Notes under the pieces: generated by a model
What the model was told of the DNA's origin: nothing
What the model saw: the letters and a program-made list of their open reading frames with translations, nothing else
The model's database searches: none
Assembly: GCA_038227745.1 (NCBI GenBank)
Contig: JBBRPS010000417.1
Coordinates: 1-9,031 of the forward strand
Origin: DASPXY01 sp038227745
GTDB lineage: Bacteria; Planctomycetota; Planctomycetia; Gemmatales; Gemmataceae
Length of the DNA: 9,031 bases
Direction: 5' to 3'
Made by a program: the position numbers and the translations under genes
Shown here: positions 1-6,522 of the stretch, piece by piece
How the letters are laid out: each line of letters starts with the position of its first letter
Numbering within the stretch: the stretch's first letter is position 1

Positions 1-81
1 GCGGGACGCCTGCACCACAACCCGGATCCTGGATGAGGTTGAGGGCCGGTGAGGTTCAGCCCTCTCCCGGGCGAGCGATAT

Positions 82-305
82 TCAACCTTTCCCCCTCCGT
101 GCGATGGCCTGAACCGCCTCGACCGCCGCGGCCCGCAAGCCGGCGTCCTGCCGCACGGCCTGGTCCAGGTAGGGAATACATTTGGGGGTGCCGATCTCCT
201 TGAGGATCAGGCACGCCTCTCGGCGGACGCCGCCGTCCCTGTCGCCCCAACGGGGCGATCGCGGGGGCTTCGGCGGCGGGCCCAAACGCTTTCAGCGCCG
301 CGCCG
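82..305 (-). pseudogene. Remnant of a HEAT-repeat protein gene, frameshifted
   Basis: The minus strand encodes HEAT-repeat-like sequence in two frames. The upstream piece reads ALKAFGPAAEAPAIAPL. After a one-base shift, the next frame reads GDRDGGVRREACLILKEIG, followed by a second helical pair ending in AVEAVQAIARRGKG and a TGA at 82-84. Removing one base from the C run at 245-248 (G run on the minus strand) would join them as a typical planctomycete HEAT segment, so an extra base is the simplest explanation. There is no N-terminus and no convincing start codon. The only start-like codon in the second frame is a TTG at 283-285, with an in-frame stop just upstream. The remnant begins directly behind the stop of the sigma/BamA chimera at 316, so it looks like the retained 3' end of a gene brought in by rearrangement. 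HEAT repeats generally mediate protein-protein contact; no partner can be named. A single-base assembly error is the alternative for the frameshift, but would not restore a start. Confidence 0.6.
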
Positions 306-315
306 GCACCCTGCG

Positions 316-1854
316 CTACGAGAAGCAGCCTATCCAGAAGCTGAACAGCCGCTGCCGCTCCTCCGGCCCCTTCACCAGCGGGAAGCCGAAGTCCATCTTG
401 ACTGGCACCGGGCCGAGCATCGGCACCGTGATCCGCAGGCCCACGCCGGCCGAGACGCGGTAGTCGTGGATGCTCACGTCCCGCTCCACCGTGCCCGTGT
501 CCAGGAACGCCACCGCGTACAGCGGGTCGCGGAAGGAGACCGAGTGGCGTTGCCGTTGGGTGCCGGGCACCGCCTCCATCCGGAACTCCTGCCCGGCTCC
601 GCGCCACGCGCGGCCTCTGAGGAGGTCGTCCAGGCAGGTCGGCGGTCGCAAGATGTCGAAGTTCTTCTCGTTCAGCACCACGCTGCCGACCAAGCCGGCG
701 TCGGAATTGACGCCCAGGCCGAACATCAGGCTGCCCGTCCGCTGCTCCTCCACGTCCACGCGCAGGTCCTTGGCCTCGCGGTCGGGAGCGTCCGGCTCCT
801 CACAACCGCCCCTGGGACTTCCCGCCTTCGGCGGGACGCCCCGGAACGCGAACCCCCGCAGGCTGCGCAGGCCGCCGGCGTAGTACCGCTCGACCGCCGG
901 CGCGTGCCCGAGGGGCCGCTTCCTGGCATTCGCCTCCCAGGCTCCCGGTGTGCTTGCCTGGTCGGCACCCGCTTGTCGCCGGCCCGCTCCCTCGTGCCGG
1001 GACACGCCGACGCCGACTCCGAAGGCGCTGATGGTCAACAACACTGCGAGACCCACTTTCACCTTGCTCACGGACATGGCTTGTAGCCCTCCCTTGCTAA
1101 GAACGGCGGCCGTGGCAGAGAGAGCCCCGACCGCCTTACCCGCCGCGACGGCCATTGCGGCTCCAACCGTACCCGCCGCCAGCGGCGTCGACACCGCCGC
1201 CAGCGCCGCGCCCTGCGCCAGGGCGGCCGCCAGCCCCCCGGCGCACAAGGCCAGCCCCCGCCGCGCGAGCCGACCGCGCAGCCGCTCCTTGGCGCGGGCC
1301 AGGCGCGCGGCGGCCGTTCCCTGCGGGCAGCCGAGCCGGCCCGCGACTTCCGCCACGGTCAGCCCTTGCAAGTGGTGCAGGACGAACGGGGCGCGGTACT
1401 TCTCGGGCAACCCGGCGATGGCCTCGTCCAGGATCGGGCGGAGGTCGCGCCAGGCGAGGCCGTCGGCGTGTTCGACCGCCTCGGGCACGGCGGCCTGCCG
1501 CTCGCATACCCGCCGCTGCTCCGCCCGCGCCCGTGCCTTGAGAGCCGTCCGCGTGGCCACCCCGTAGAGCCAAGGGCCGAGCGCCTCCGGCCGCTTGAGC
1601 GAGCCGGCCTTCCGCGCCAGGACGAGGAACGTCGCCTGGAAGCAGTCCTCGGCAGCGTGGGGGTCGCCCAGCACCCGGCGGCACGCCGCCAGGACCAACG
1701 AGCCGTGGCGGCGGACGAGGGCCGCGAAGGCCGCCTCGTCCCGGCGAGACACGAAGCGTTCGAGGAGGGGCGCGTCGGCCAGGGTGGCCGCGAGGTGTGC
1801 TGCGGCGAACCGCCGGACGTGGTCAATGACGGGGTTGGTGCGTGCGTTCGCCAT
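316..1854 (-). CDS. ECF sigma factor with BamA-derived chimeric C-terminus
   Basis: The 512-residue product starts at the ATG at 1852-1854, because a GGAGG lies 9 bases upstream; an in-frame start at 1947 lacks this and adds a low-complexity leader. Residues about 28-85 form sigma region 2 (FVSRRDEAAFAALVRRHG, then AAEDCFQATFLVLARKAG). Residues about 138-197 form region 4, with a helix-turn-helix (LTVAEVAGRLGCPQGT). This matches the planctomycete ECF type, which directs RNA polymerase to its own promoters. An Ala/Gly-rich stretch follows, then a hydrophobic segment at about 264-284 that may be a membrane anchor, as is common in this sigma group. Residues about 322-512 are unrelated to sigma factors and resemble scrambled BamA/Omp85 pieces (listed separately). 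An ordinary ECF factor is about 180-200 residues, so the sigma part is complete and the tail is an addition. No anti-sigma gene is adjacent. The sigma call is firm; whether the tail is translated and tolerated is unknown. Confidence 0.85.
   Translation of the reverse strand: MANARTNPVIDHVRRFAAAHLAATLADAPLLERFVSRRDEAAFAALVRRHGSLVLAACRRVLGDPHAAEDCFQATFLVLARKAGSLKRPEALGPWLYGVATRTALKARARAEQRRVCERQAAVPEAVEHADGLAWRDLRPILDEAIAGLPEKYRAPFVLHHLQGLTVAEVAGRLGCPQGTAAARLARAKERLRGRLARRGLALCAGGLAAALAQGAALAAVSTPLAAGTVGAAMAVAAGKAVGALSATAAVLSKGGLQAMSVSKVKVGLAVLLTISAFGVGVGVSRHEGAGRRQAGADQASTPGAWEANARKRPLGHAPAVERYYAGGLRSLRGFAFRGVPPKAGSPRGGCEEPDAPDREAKDLRVDVEEQRTGSLMFGLGVNSDAGLVGSVVLNEKNFDILRPPTCLDDLLRGRAWRGAGQEFRMEAVPGTQRQRHSVSFRDPLYAVAFLDTGTVERDVSIHDYRVSAGVGLRITVPMLGPVPVKMDFGFPLVKGPEERQRLFSFWIGCFS
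319..891 (-). pseudogene. Scrambled BamA/Omp85 fragments fused in frame to the sigma gene
   Basis: Three blocks resembling the outer-membrane assembly protein BamA (bacterial surface antigen family) are read in one frame. Block 1 (residues 322-342, bases 829-891) contains RYYAGGLRSLRGF, the conserved loop-6 VRGF/LRGF motif of the late barrel. Block 2 (about 357-444, bases 523-786) contains AKDLRVDVEEQRTGS and GLGVNSDAG, which in BamA belong to the last POTRA domain and first barrel strands. Block 3 (445-512, bases 319-522) contains AFLDTGTV, YRVSAGVGLR and PMLGPVPVKMDFGFPL, the C-terminal strands, ending in FSFWIG. In a normal BamA the order is block 2, many barrel strands, block 1, block 3. 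Here block 1 has moved to the front and most of the barrel is missing, so no barrel can form. With no signal peptide and no complete POTRA domains it cannot act as BamA. I read it as recombination debris that happens to stay open in this GC-rich frame. Confidence 0.72.
820..836. repeat. Short GC-rich palindrome at a junction inside the chimera
   Basis: The sequence tcccgccttcggcggga has 7-bp perfect arms around a 3-base loop. In the minus-strand frame it encodes PPKAG (residues 341-345), exactly where BamA block 1 stops resembling BamA. The ten bases gcgggacgcc that include its right arm (831-840) also form the first ten bases of this window, so it may belong to a dispersed repeat family. This is suggestive only, since a 10-base match in GC-rich DNA can be chance. 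Confidence 0.45.
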
Positions 1855-1863
1855 TCCGTGGTT

Positions 1864-1868
1864 CCTCC
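1864..1868 (-). promoter_or_regulatory. Shine-Dalgarno that sets the sigma factor start
   Basis: GGAGG on the minus strand lies 9 bases before the ATG at 1852-1854. It supports starting the sigma factor at MANARTN rather than at the in-frame upstream start at 1947. The 242-base gap from here to the STAS stop at 2097 shows no convincing sigma-70 promoter and no small gene. Confidence 0.6.
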
Positions 1869-2083
1869 GGGGGCGTCCTGGTCTCCCTCTGGTACTGCCT
1901 GGACCCGCGCCCCCTTGTTCATCTTTTTCTCGCGACGCAGGGGGCATCTTCTCCGAAGTGGCGGCGTTCGTTCAAGGGGAAGAGGAAGAGCCAGGCGGCT
2001 GCGGAGTTGGGGGGACCGGCGGGCTCGGGGGGCCCGCGCTGGCGCTTCGGGCTTGTGTGACGACCTTCCGCGCCGGAGTAATA

Positions 2084-2099
2084 TGAGCGGGCCCGCTCA
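2084..2099 (-). terminator. Perfect 16-bp palindrome over the STAS stop codon
   Basis: The sequence tgagcgggcccgctca is a perfect palindrome that includes the TGA stop of the STAS gene. As RNA it could fold into a 6-bp stem with a GGCC loop. Transcribed on the minus strand it is followed by TATTACT, not a run of T, so it is at best a weak intrinsic terminator. It could equally be a protein-binding site ahead of the sigma gene or a mRNA-end hairpin. Confidence 0.35.
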
Positions 2100-2849
2100 C
2101 GCGGGCCGGTTCAGCAGCGCGACGGCGGCGGGGACGTCCTCAGCCGTCTCGAAGACGAGTTTCCCGGACGCGCTCGAGGTGATGAGCCGCGTCGTCCGCA
2201 ACACATCGGCCACGTCCTCGGCCAGGCCGCACAGCACCATCCGGCCGCCCTTCTCCTTCAGGAGCGTGCGCAGGTGCAGCAGCGGCCGCAGGCCCGGGCT
2301 GGTGAGGAACGTGACCAGGCCGAAGTCGATGACGACGCGGTCCGCCGCCTCGCGCGTGACCGCCTCGGCCATCTCGTCGCGCAGCGCCGCGGCCAACTCG
2401 TCGCCCTGGATCTTCTCGTCGAGGATGGTCAGCACCAGCACCCCGTCCTGCTTGCTCTCGGCCACGCGCTTCAGCCGCGCCAGGGCCGCCGCCCGGTCCG
2501 GCGCCGCCTCGAACGGCGCCGTCGTCGAGCGGCTGACCGCGATGAGCCGCGTGATCATGAAGACCTCGCGGACCTCATCGACCAGGTTGCAGAAGACCAT
2601 GCGGCCGCCGGCCTCGTTGAGCCGCCGGTAGAGGCTCAGCAGCGGGCGGAAGCCGGCGCTGGCGAGGTAACGTACGTCGCGGAAGTCGATGATGACCTTG
2701 CGCGCGTTATGGTGATCGACCGCCGCGTGCAAATCCTTGCGGATGTCGTCCGCCAGGTCGTCGCCCTGGATCTGCGCGGTGAGCAGCGTCACGATGAGGA
2801 CGCCCTGCTCGGTGTGACACTTGAGGTGCTGAAAGCTGGGTTCGGCCAT
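2097..2849 (-). CDS. Tandem STAS-domain protein (anti-anti-sigma type)
   Basis: The 250-residue protein consists of two STAS domains, about residues 10-110 and 130-230, with no other domain, signal peptide or membrane segment, so it should be cytoplasmic. Both carry the STAS core pattern: KVIIDFRDVRYLASAGFRPLL in the first and RVVIDFGLVTFLTSPGLRPLL in the second, followed by GGRMVFCNL and GGRMVLCGL. In SpoIIAA/RsbV the serine phosphorylated by the partner kinase lies in a DSxG motif. The equivalent serines are present here (S64 in ASAG, S184 in TSPG), but the preceding Asp is replaced by Ala and Thr. Equivalent positions are exactly 120 residues apart, showing an internal duplication. Such proteins usually sequester an RsbW-type anti-sigma kinase; no kinase is encoded in the window. 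The ECF sigma gene lies 242 bases downstream on the same strand, but a link is only inference. Start at the ATG at 2847-2849; no clear Shine-Dalgarno is visible. Confidence 0.85.
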   Translation of the reverse strand: MAEPSFQHLKCHTEQGVLIVTLLTAQIQGDDLADDIRKDLHAAVDHHNARKVIIDFRDVRYLASAGFRPLLSLYRRLNEAGGRMVFCNLVDEVREVFMITRLIAVSRSTTAPFEAAPDRAAALARLKRVAESKQDGVLVLTILDEKIQGDELAAALRDEMAEAVTREAADRVVIDFGLVTFLTSPGLRPLLHLRTLLKEKGGRMVLCGLAEDVADVLRTTRLITSSASGKLVFETAEDVPAAVALLNRPA

Positions 2850-2899
2850 GGCAGGTGCGATCGCTGGAGGAAGAGGGGCATCGTTGCGCCGCCGGGTGC

Positions 2900-2928
2900 A
2901 GTCTATGCGAGCGGACAGGGCATTACAA
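2900..2928 (-). promoter_or_regulatory. Candidate sigma-70-like promoter for the STAS gene
   Basis: On the minus strand TTGTAA (2928-2923) and TAGACT (2905-2900) are separated by 17 bases, each matching 4 of 6 consensus positions. It lies in the 108-base gap after the soxG-like stop and about 50 bases before the STAS ATG. It would allow STAS expression independent of the Sox-like operon. It is a pattern match only. Confidence 0.35.
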
Positions 2929-2957
2929 CGAAAACCGCCCGGCGCGCGAAATGCCGG

Positions 2958-3671
2958 TCAGTCCGCGGTCCCGCCGTCCCCTCGAAGTAGCGCGCGCAGC
3001 CCGTCCAGGCCCAGGAGCGTCGCCGCCCCACGGCCCGCTTCCAGCAGCCGTTCCCAGACGTATTCGCCGACATCCCACGGGACGCAGACACGCAGCGACG
3101 GCACCCCCGGCCCGGGCGGCCGCACCAGCAGCGCGTGGACGGATGCGAAGCCTGTCTCGGCACATCCCCCCACGGGCAGGGACGCCGGCCCCACGTCGAG
3201 GGCAGTGAGGCGCGGCAGCATTTCCTCGATACGCGGTCCGAAAAGCCAGAAAGACGCCAGGCCGCACGTCACGTCGTGCCGTGCCACGCCGTCCGGCAGG
3301 CCGGACAGCTTCTCGAGAAGTCCCGTGGAAGTGCCGTCGAGGAACAGCAGGTGGTCGTGGCGCAAGCGGCAAGCGAGGGTGTCGCCGGCCTGCAAGCGCT
3401 CGACACCGCCCGGCCGGTCCGCCGCCCTGCCGGCGAGGGCGGTCGCCACATACTGCGGAACGCCTCTCCCCAGGAGGCTGACCTTGGTCAGGGCGCTGAC
3501 GTCCGCGAGCGCCAGGCCGGTGCGGGCCGCCGCGACCTCCGCGGCGGCGTCCGTGTAAGTGAGCGGCACCTGCCAGCCGTCCACCTCGGCGAGGCGCGCC
3601 CCGTGCGCGGCGTGCCAGTGGTGCAGCGGCGTGCGTGCGGTCGGCGGGGATGAAGGGGCCTGTGTCGTCAT
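2958..3671 (-). CDS. soxG: GcvT/SoxG-like folate-binding subunit
   Basis: The 237-residue protein has the aminomethyltransferase (GcvT)-family N-terminus TPLHHWHAAHGARLAEVDGW, followed by a GLALADVSALTKVSLLGRG segment typical of the family's first domain. The motif TPLHHWHAA recurs in the C-terminal GcvT domain of the SoxA-like protein next door (residues 578-586), so the two are paralogous. It is shorter than a full GcvT (about 360 residues) and close to the gamma subunit (SoxG, about 200) of heterotetrameric sarcosine oxidase. That subunit helps hold the complex and its folate site, where the methyl-derived C1 unit becomes 5,10-methylene-tetrahydrofolate. The ATG at 3669-3671 is 10 bases after the soxA-like stop, so it is almost certainly the last gene of that operon. 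I see no signal peptide or membrane segment. A free-standing GcvT-like or YgfZ-like folate protein is the alternative, made less likely by the operon position. Confidence 0.7.
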   Translation of the reverse strand: MTTQAPSSPPTARTPLHHWHAAHGARLAEVDGWQVPLTYTDAAAEVAAARTGLALADVSALTKVSLLGRGVPQYVATALAGRAADRPGGVERLQAGDTLACRLRHDHLLFLDGTSTGLLEKLSGLPDGVARHDVTCGLASFWLFGPRIEEMLPRLTALDVGPASLPVGGCAETGFASVHALLVRPPGPGVPSLRVCVPWDVGEYVWERLLEAGRGAATLLGLDGLRALLRGDGGTAD

Positions 3672-3681
3672 GGAGCGATCC

Positions 3682-6522
3682 TCACGCCCTGAGCCGCCGA
3701 CCTGCGCGGTCGTAAAACGGCAACTCCGCCACGACCGCGGGGAGGTCCACGCCGGCGCAGCGGATCGCGAAACGGCTGCCGGGCGCGGCGTGCCGCGCCG
3801 GCACCCACGCCAGGCCGATGCTGCGGTCGAGGTTCGGACTGTAGCGGGCGCTGGTGACGCGGCCGACGGGGGCGCCGTCCTCGACCACCTGGCTACCCTC
3901 GGGCGGCACGCGCGGGCGGTCGGGTATCTCGAAGCCCACCAGCCGCGTCCGTGACCCCATCGCCCGCAGCCGCAGCAGTGGCGCGCGGCCGTGGAACAGC
4001 GGCTTGTCGAAGCGCACCAGCCAGCCCAGGCCCGCGTCCAGCGGCGTGGACAGCGCGTCGGTGTCCTGGCCGATGATGACGTGGCCCTTCTCCAGCCGCA
4101 GGAGGCGCTGCGCCTCGACGCCGAACGGCCGCAGGCCGGCCTCGCGCCCCGCGGTACACAGCGCCTCCCACAGGTGCCAGGCGTAGGCCGCGGGACAGTG
4201 AATCTCGTAGCCCAGCTCGCCGACGAACCCGAGGCGCAGCAGCCGGCACGGCACGCCCGCCACGTCCGCCTCGCGGAACGCCATGTAGGGGAACGCCGTC
4301 GCCGAGACGTCCAGCGCCGTCACGCGCGCCAGCACCTCACGCGCCCGCGGGCCGGCGAGGTTCACCGCCGCCAGCGCCGAGGTCCGGTTGACGACCTGCA
4401 CGTCCAGTCGCCACGTCGCCCGCCACAGCTCCAGCCACCCGAAGACCGCGTCCGCGTTCCCCGTCGTCGCCGTGAGGTAGTAGCGGTCCGGCCCGAGCCG
4501 CGCCCCCACGCCGTCGTCGAAGAGGACGCCGTCTTCGTCGCACATGGCGCCGTAGCGCGCCCGCCCGGCCTTCAGGTCTCTCCAGGAATTGAGATAGACG
4601 CGCTCGAGCAACTCGCCGGCGTCGGGGCCGGCCAGCTCGATCTTGCCCAGCGTGCTGACGTCGATCAGGCCGGCGGCGGTGCGAACGGCGCGGGCCTCGC
4701 CGGCCGGGTCGCCGTAGCTCTCGGGGCGCTTCCACTGCCCGGCGTCGAGCCAGACGGCGCCGGCCGCCGCGTGCCAGTGGTGGAGCGGCGTGTGGCGGAC
4801 GGGCTGGTGGCGCTTCTCCGCGGCCAGCACGCCCAGTTCGACGGGGACGGCGGGGGGCCGGCTGGTCGTGGTGCCGGTGGCGTTCAGGTCGCGGCCGGTC
4901 AGGCGGGCGCAGACCTCCGTCGCCGTCAGGCCGCACACCTTCCCCTGGCACGGCCCCATGCCGACGGTCGAGTAGCGCTTGAGCGTCTCGACGCTGTCGA
5001 AGCCCTCGGCGACCGCCTGCTCCAGGTCCTTTTCGGTCACGTCCTCGCACAGGCAGATGAAGCGCTTGTGCCCACCGCCCGGCGGACAGACGACTGTCCG
5101 GGGCCCGCCGTCCGCAGCCCGCGCCGCCCCCCACTCGCGGCGGCGCTGCGCGAGGTCCGGTACGGTGTGACCCAGGGCCGCGGCCGCCTCGGCGCCCCGC
5201 AGCCAGCCCTGCAAAACCTCGGCGGTCGGGTCAAAGACGCCCGCCGCGCGGCCGGCTCCGGCGACCCCCGGGACCGCGCGCGCCGGCTCCCACCTGCCCT
5301 CGGTGAAGCGGAAGCGGACGCCCCCCTGCAGGAGCAGCTCGTTTGCGGGCACCAGCCCCGGAGCCAGGCAGACGAGGTCGCAGGCGAGGAAGCGGTCCTT
5401 GCCGCCGGCGACGCCCCCGCCGCCGTCCAGCGGGGCGACGCGCACGCCCTTGACGCGCTTGTTGCCGGCCGCGGCCAGGGGAACGTGCCCTGCCAGCTCC
5501 GCCCACGCGGCCCCGTTCGCCGGTCCCGGGCGCCGATCGACGACCGCCGTCACCTCGATGCCCAGCCCGGTCAGCTGGCTCGCCAGGCGCCGGCCGTCAT
5601 CGCCGTCGGTCAGCACCACCGCCCGCCGCCCGGCCTGGACGCCGTGCAGCCGCGCCAGCCGCAGCACGCCGTCGCCGAGAAAGATACCCGGGAGATCGTT
5701 GTTGTGGAACACGAAGGGCCGCTGTCGTCCCCCCGTGCAGACGACCACCTGCGCGGCCCGCACTTTCAGGAGGCGGCCGGCGCGGACGGCGCCGAGGAGG
5801 TTGCCCTCGTACAGGCCGAACACCGTCGTCTCGCACTGGACGCAGGCGCGGGCATCCGAGTGGAGCCGCCCCGCGCTCTCCTCGAAGGCGGCGCGCGGTT
5901 CGCCGTCGTAAAGCAAGTGCCCGCCGAGCCGCGGTCCCCGCTCCAGGAGCAGGACGGCGGCGCCCGCGGCCGCGGCCGCGGCCGCCGCCGTCACCCCCGC
6001 CGGGCCGCCGCCGACGACGCACACTTCCGTGTGGAGGTACTCGACCTCGGCCCCCGCGGCGTGGCCGGCGTGGACGTCGATGGTGCCGAGCCCCGCGATG
6101 TGGCGGACGGTGTGCTCGAAGAGCGGCCAGAGCCAGCGCGGGCGGTAGAACGACTTGTAATAGAAACCGACCGGCAGAAAGCGGTCGAGGCGGTCGAAGG
6201 CGCGCAGGACGTCGAAGTCGAGCGAGGGCCAGGCGTTCTGCGGCAGCACCACCTGACCTGCGCGGGCCGGCTCGATGCAGGTGCGCACGTTGGGGCGGCC
6301 GTCCACCTGCATCAGGCAGTTGGGGCAATCGCCGGCGACGCAGAGCAGGCCGCGGGGGCGGTGGTATTTGAAGCTGCGGCTGAAGATGCGGACGCCGGCG
6401 GCGTAGAGGGCGGCGGCGATGCTCTGGCCGGCCGCGGCGGAAACCGGGCGGTCGCCGAACGAGAAGGTCAGCCCGCGGCCCGGGTCGGCCGGGGGGGCGT
6501 GGGGCGCCGCGGGCTCGCTCAT
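3682..6522 (-). CDS. soxA: SoxA-like sarcosine oxidase alpha subunit with two [2Fe-2S] cysteine sets
   Basis: The 946-residue protein has the full SoxA layout. Residues about 15-95 are a ferredoxin-like domain with SRSFKYHRPRG and C61, C66, C69, C82 in a [2Fe-2S] pattern. A QNAWPSLDFDV and FYYKSFYRPRWLW region follows. A Rossmann dinucleotide motif VVGGGPAGVTAA starts near 169 with E194 in ERGPRLGG, and a second nucleotide-binding region spans about 298-330. Residues about 486-545 are a BFD-like domain with C490, C492, C525 and C530 (ICLCEDVTEKDL, KRYSTVGMGPCQGKVC). Residues about 575-946 are a GcvT folate-binding domain. In classical SoxA/TsoA both cysteine sets are lost, so this form resembles HcnA/opine-dehydrogenase alpha subunits fused to GcvT. 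It should pass electrons and take the C1 unit to tetrahydrofolate in the cytoplasm. The ATG at 6520-6522 overlaps the soxD stop as ATGA, which rules out the longer in-frame extension to 7098. No SoxB is encoded nearby. Confidence 0.88.
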   Translation of the reverse strand: MSEPAAPHAPPADPGRGLTFSFGDRPVSAAAGQSIAAALYAAGVRIFSRSFKYHRPRGLLCVAGDCPNCLMQVDGRPNVRTCIEPARAGQVVLPQNAWPSLDFDVLRAFDRLDRFLPVGFYYKSFYRPRWLWPLFEHTVRHIAGLGTIDVHAGHAAGAEVEYLHTEVCVVGGGPAGVTAAAAAAAAGAAVLLLERGPRLGGHLLYDGEPRAAFEESAGRLHSDARACVQCETTVFGLYEGNLLGAVRAGRLLKVRAAQVVVCTGGRQRPFVFHNNDLPGIFLGDGVLRLARLHGVQAGRRAVVLTDGDDGRRLASQLTGLGIEVTAVVDRRPGPANGAAWAELAGHVPLAAAGNKRVKGVRVAPLDGGGGVAGGKDRFLACDLVCLAPGLVPANELLLQGGVRFRFTEGRWEPARAVPGVAGAGRAAGVFDPTAEVLQGWLRGAEAAAALGHTVPDLAQRRREWGAARAADGGPRTVVCPPGGGHKRFICLCEDVTEKDLEQAVAEGFDSVETLKRYSTVGMGPCQGKVCGLTATEVCARLTGRDLNATGTTTSRPPAVPVELGVLAAEKRHQPVRHTPLHHWHAAAGAVWLDAGQWKRPESYGDPAGEARAVRTAAGLIDVSTLGKIELAGPDAGELLERVYLNSWRDLKAGRARYGAMCDEDGVLFDDGVGARLGPDRYYLTATTGNADAVFGWLELWRATWRLDVQVVNRTSALAAVNLAGPRAREVLARVTALDVSATAFPYMAFREADVAGVPCRLLRLGFVGELGYEIHCPAAYAWHLWEALCTAGREAGLRPFGVEAQRLLRLEKGHVIIGQDTDALSTPLDAGLGWLVRFDKPLFHGRAPLLRLRAMGSRTRLVGFEIPDRPRVPPEGSQVVEDGAPVGRVTSARYSPNLDRSIGLAWVPARHAAPGSRFAIRCAGVDLPAVVAELPFYDRAGRRLRA
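5966..5990. repeat. GCGGCC microsatellite within the soxA-like gene
   Basis: Short repeats of gcggcc followed by gccgcc encode eight consecutive alanines (residues 179-186) in the helix right after the FAD-binding GGGPAG motif. The stretch keeps frame, so the Rossmann helix is probably intact, but it is a likely slippage site. Confidence 0.5.

Noticed and set aside
56..607. Minus-strand frame of 183 codons overlapping the BamA-derived tail
   Set aside because: Only a short stretch (ALKAFGPAAEAPAIAPL) is meaningful, and it belongs to the HEAT remnant; the rest is a shadow of the chimera frame.
1855..1947. Longer sigma factor start at 1947
   Set aside because: The added leader is low complexity, and the ATG at 1854 has GGAGG at a 9-base spacing and begins the conserved part.
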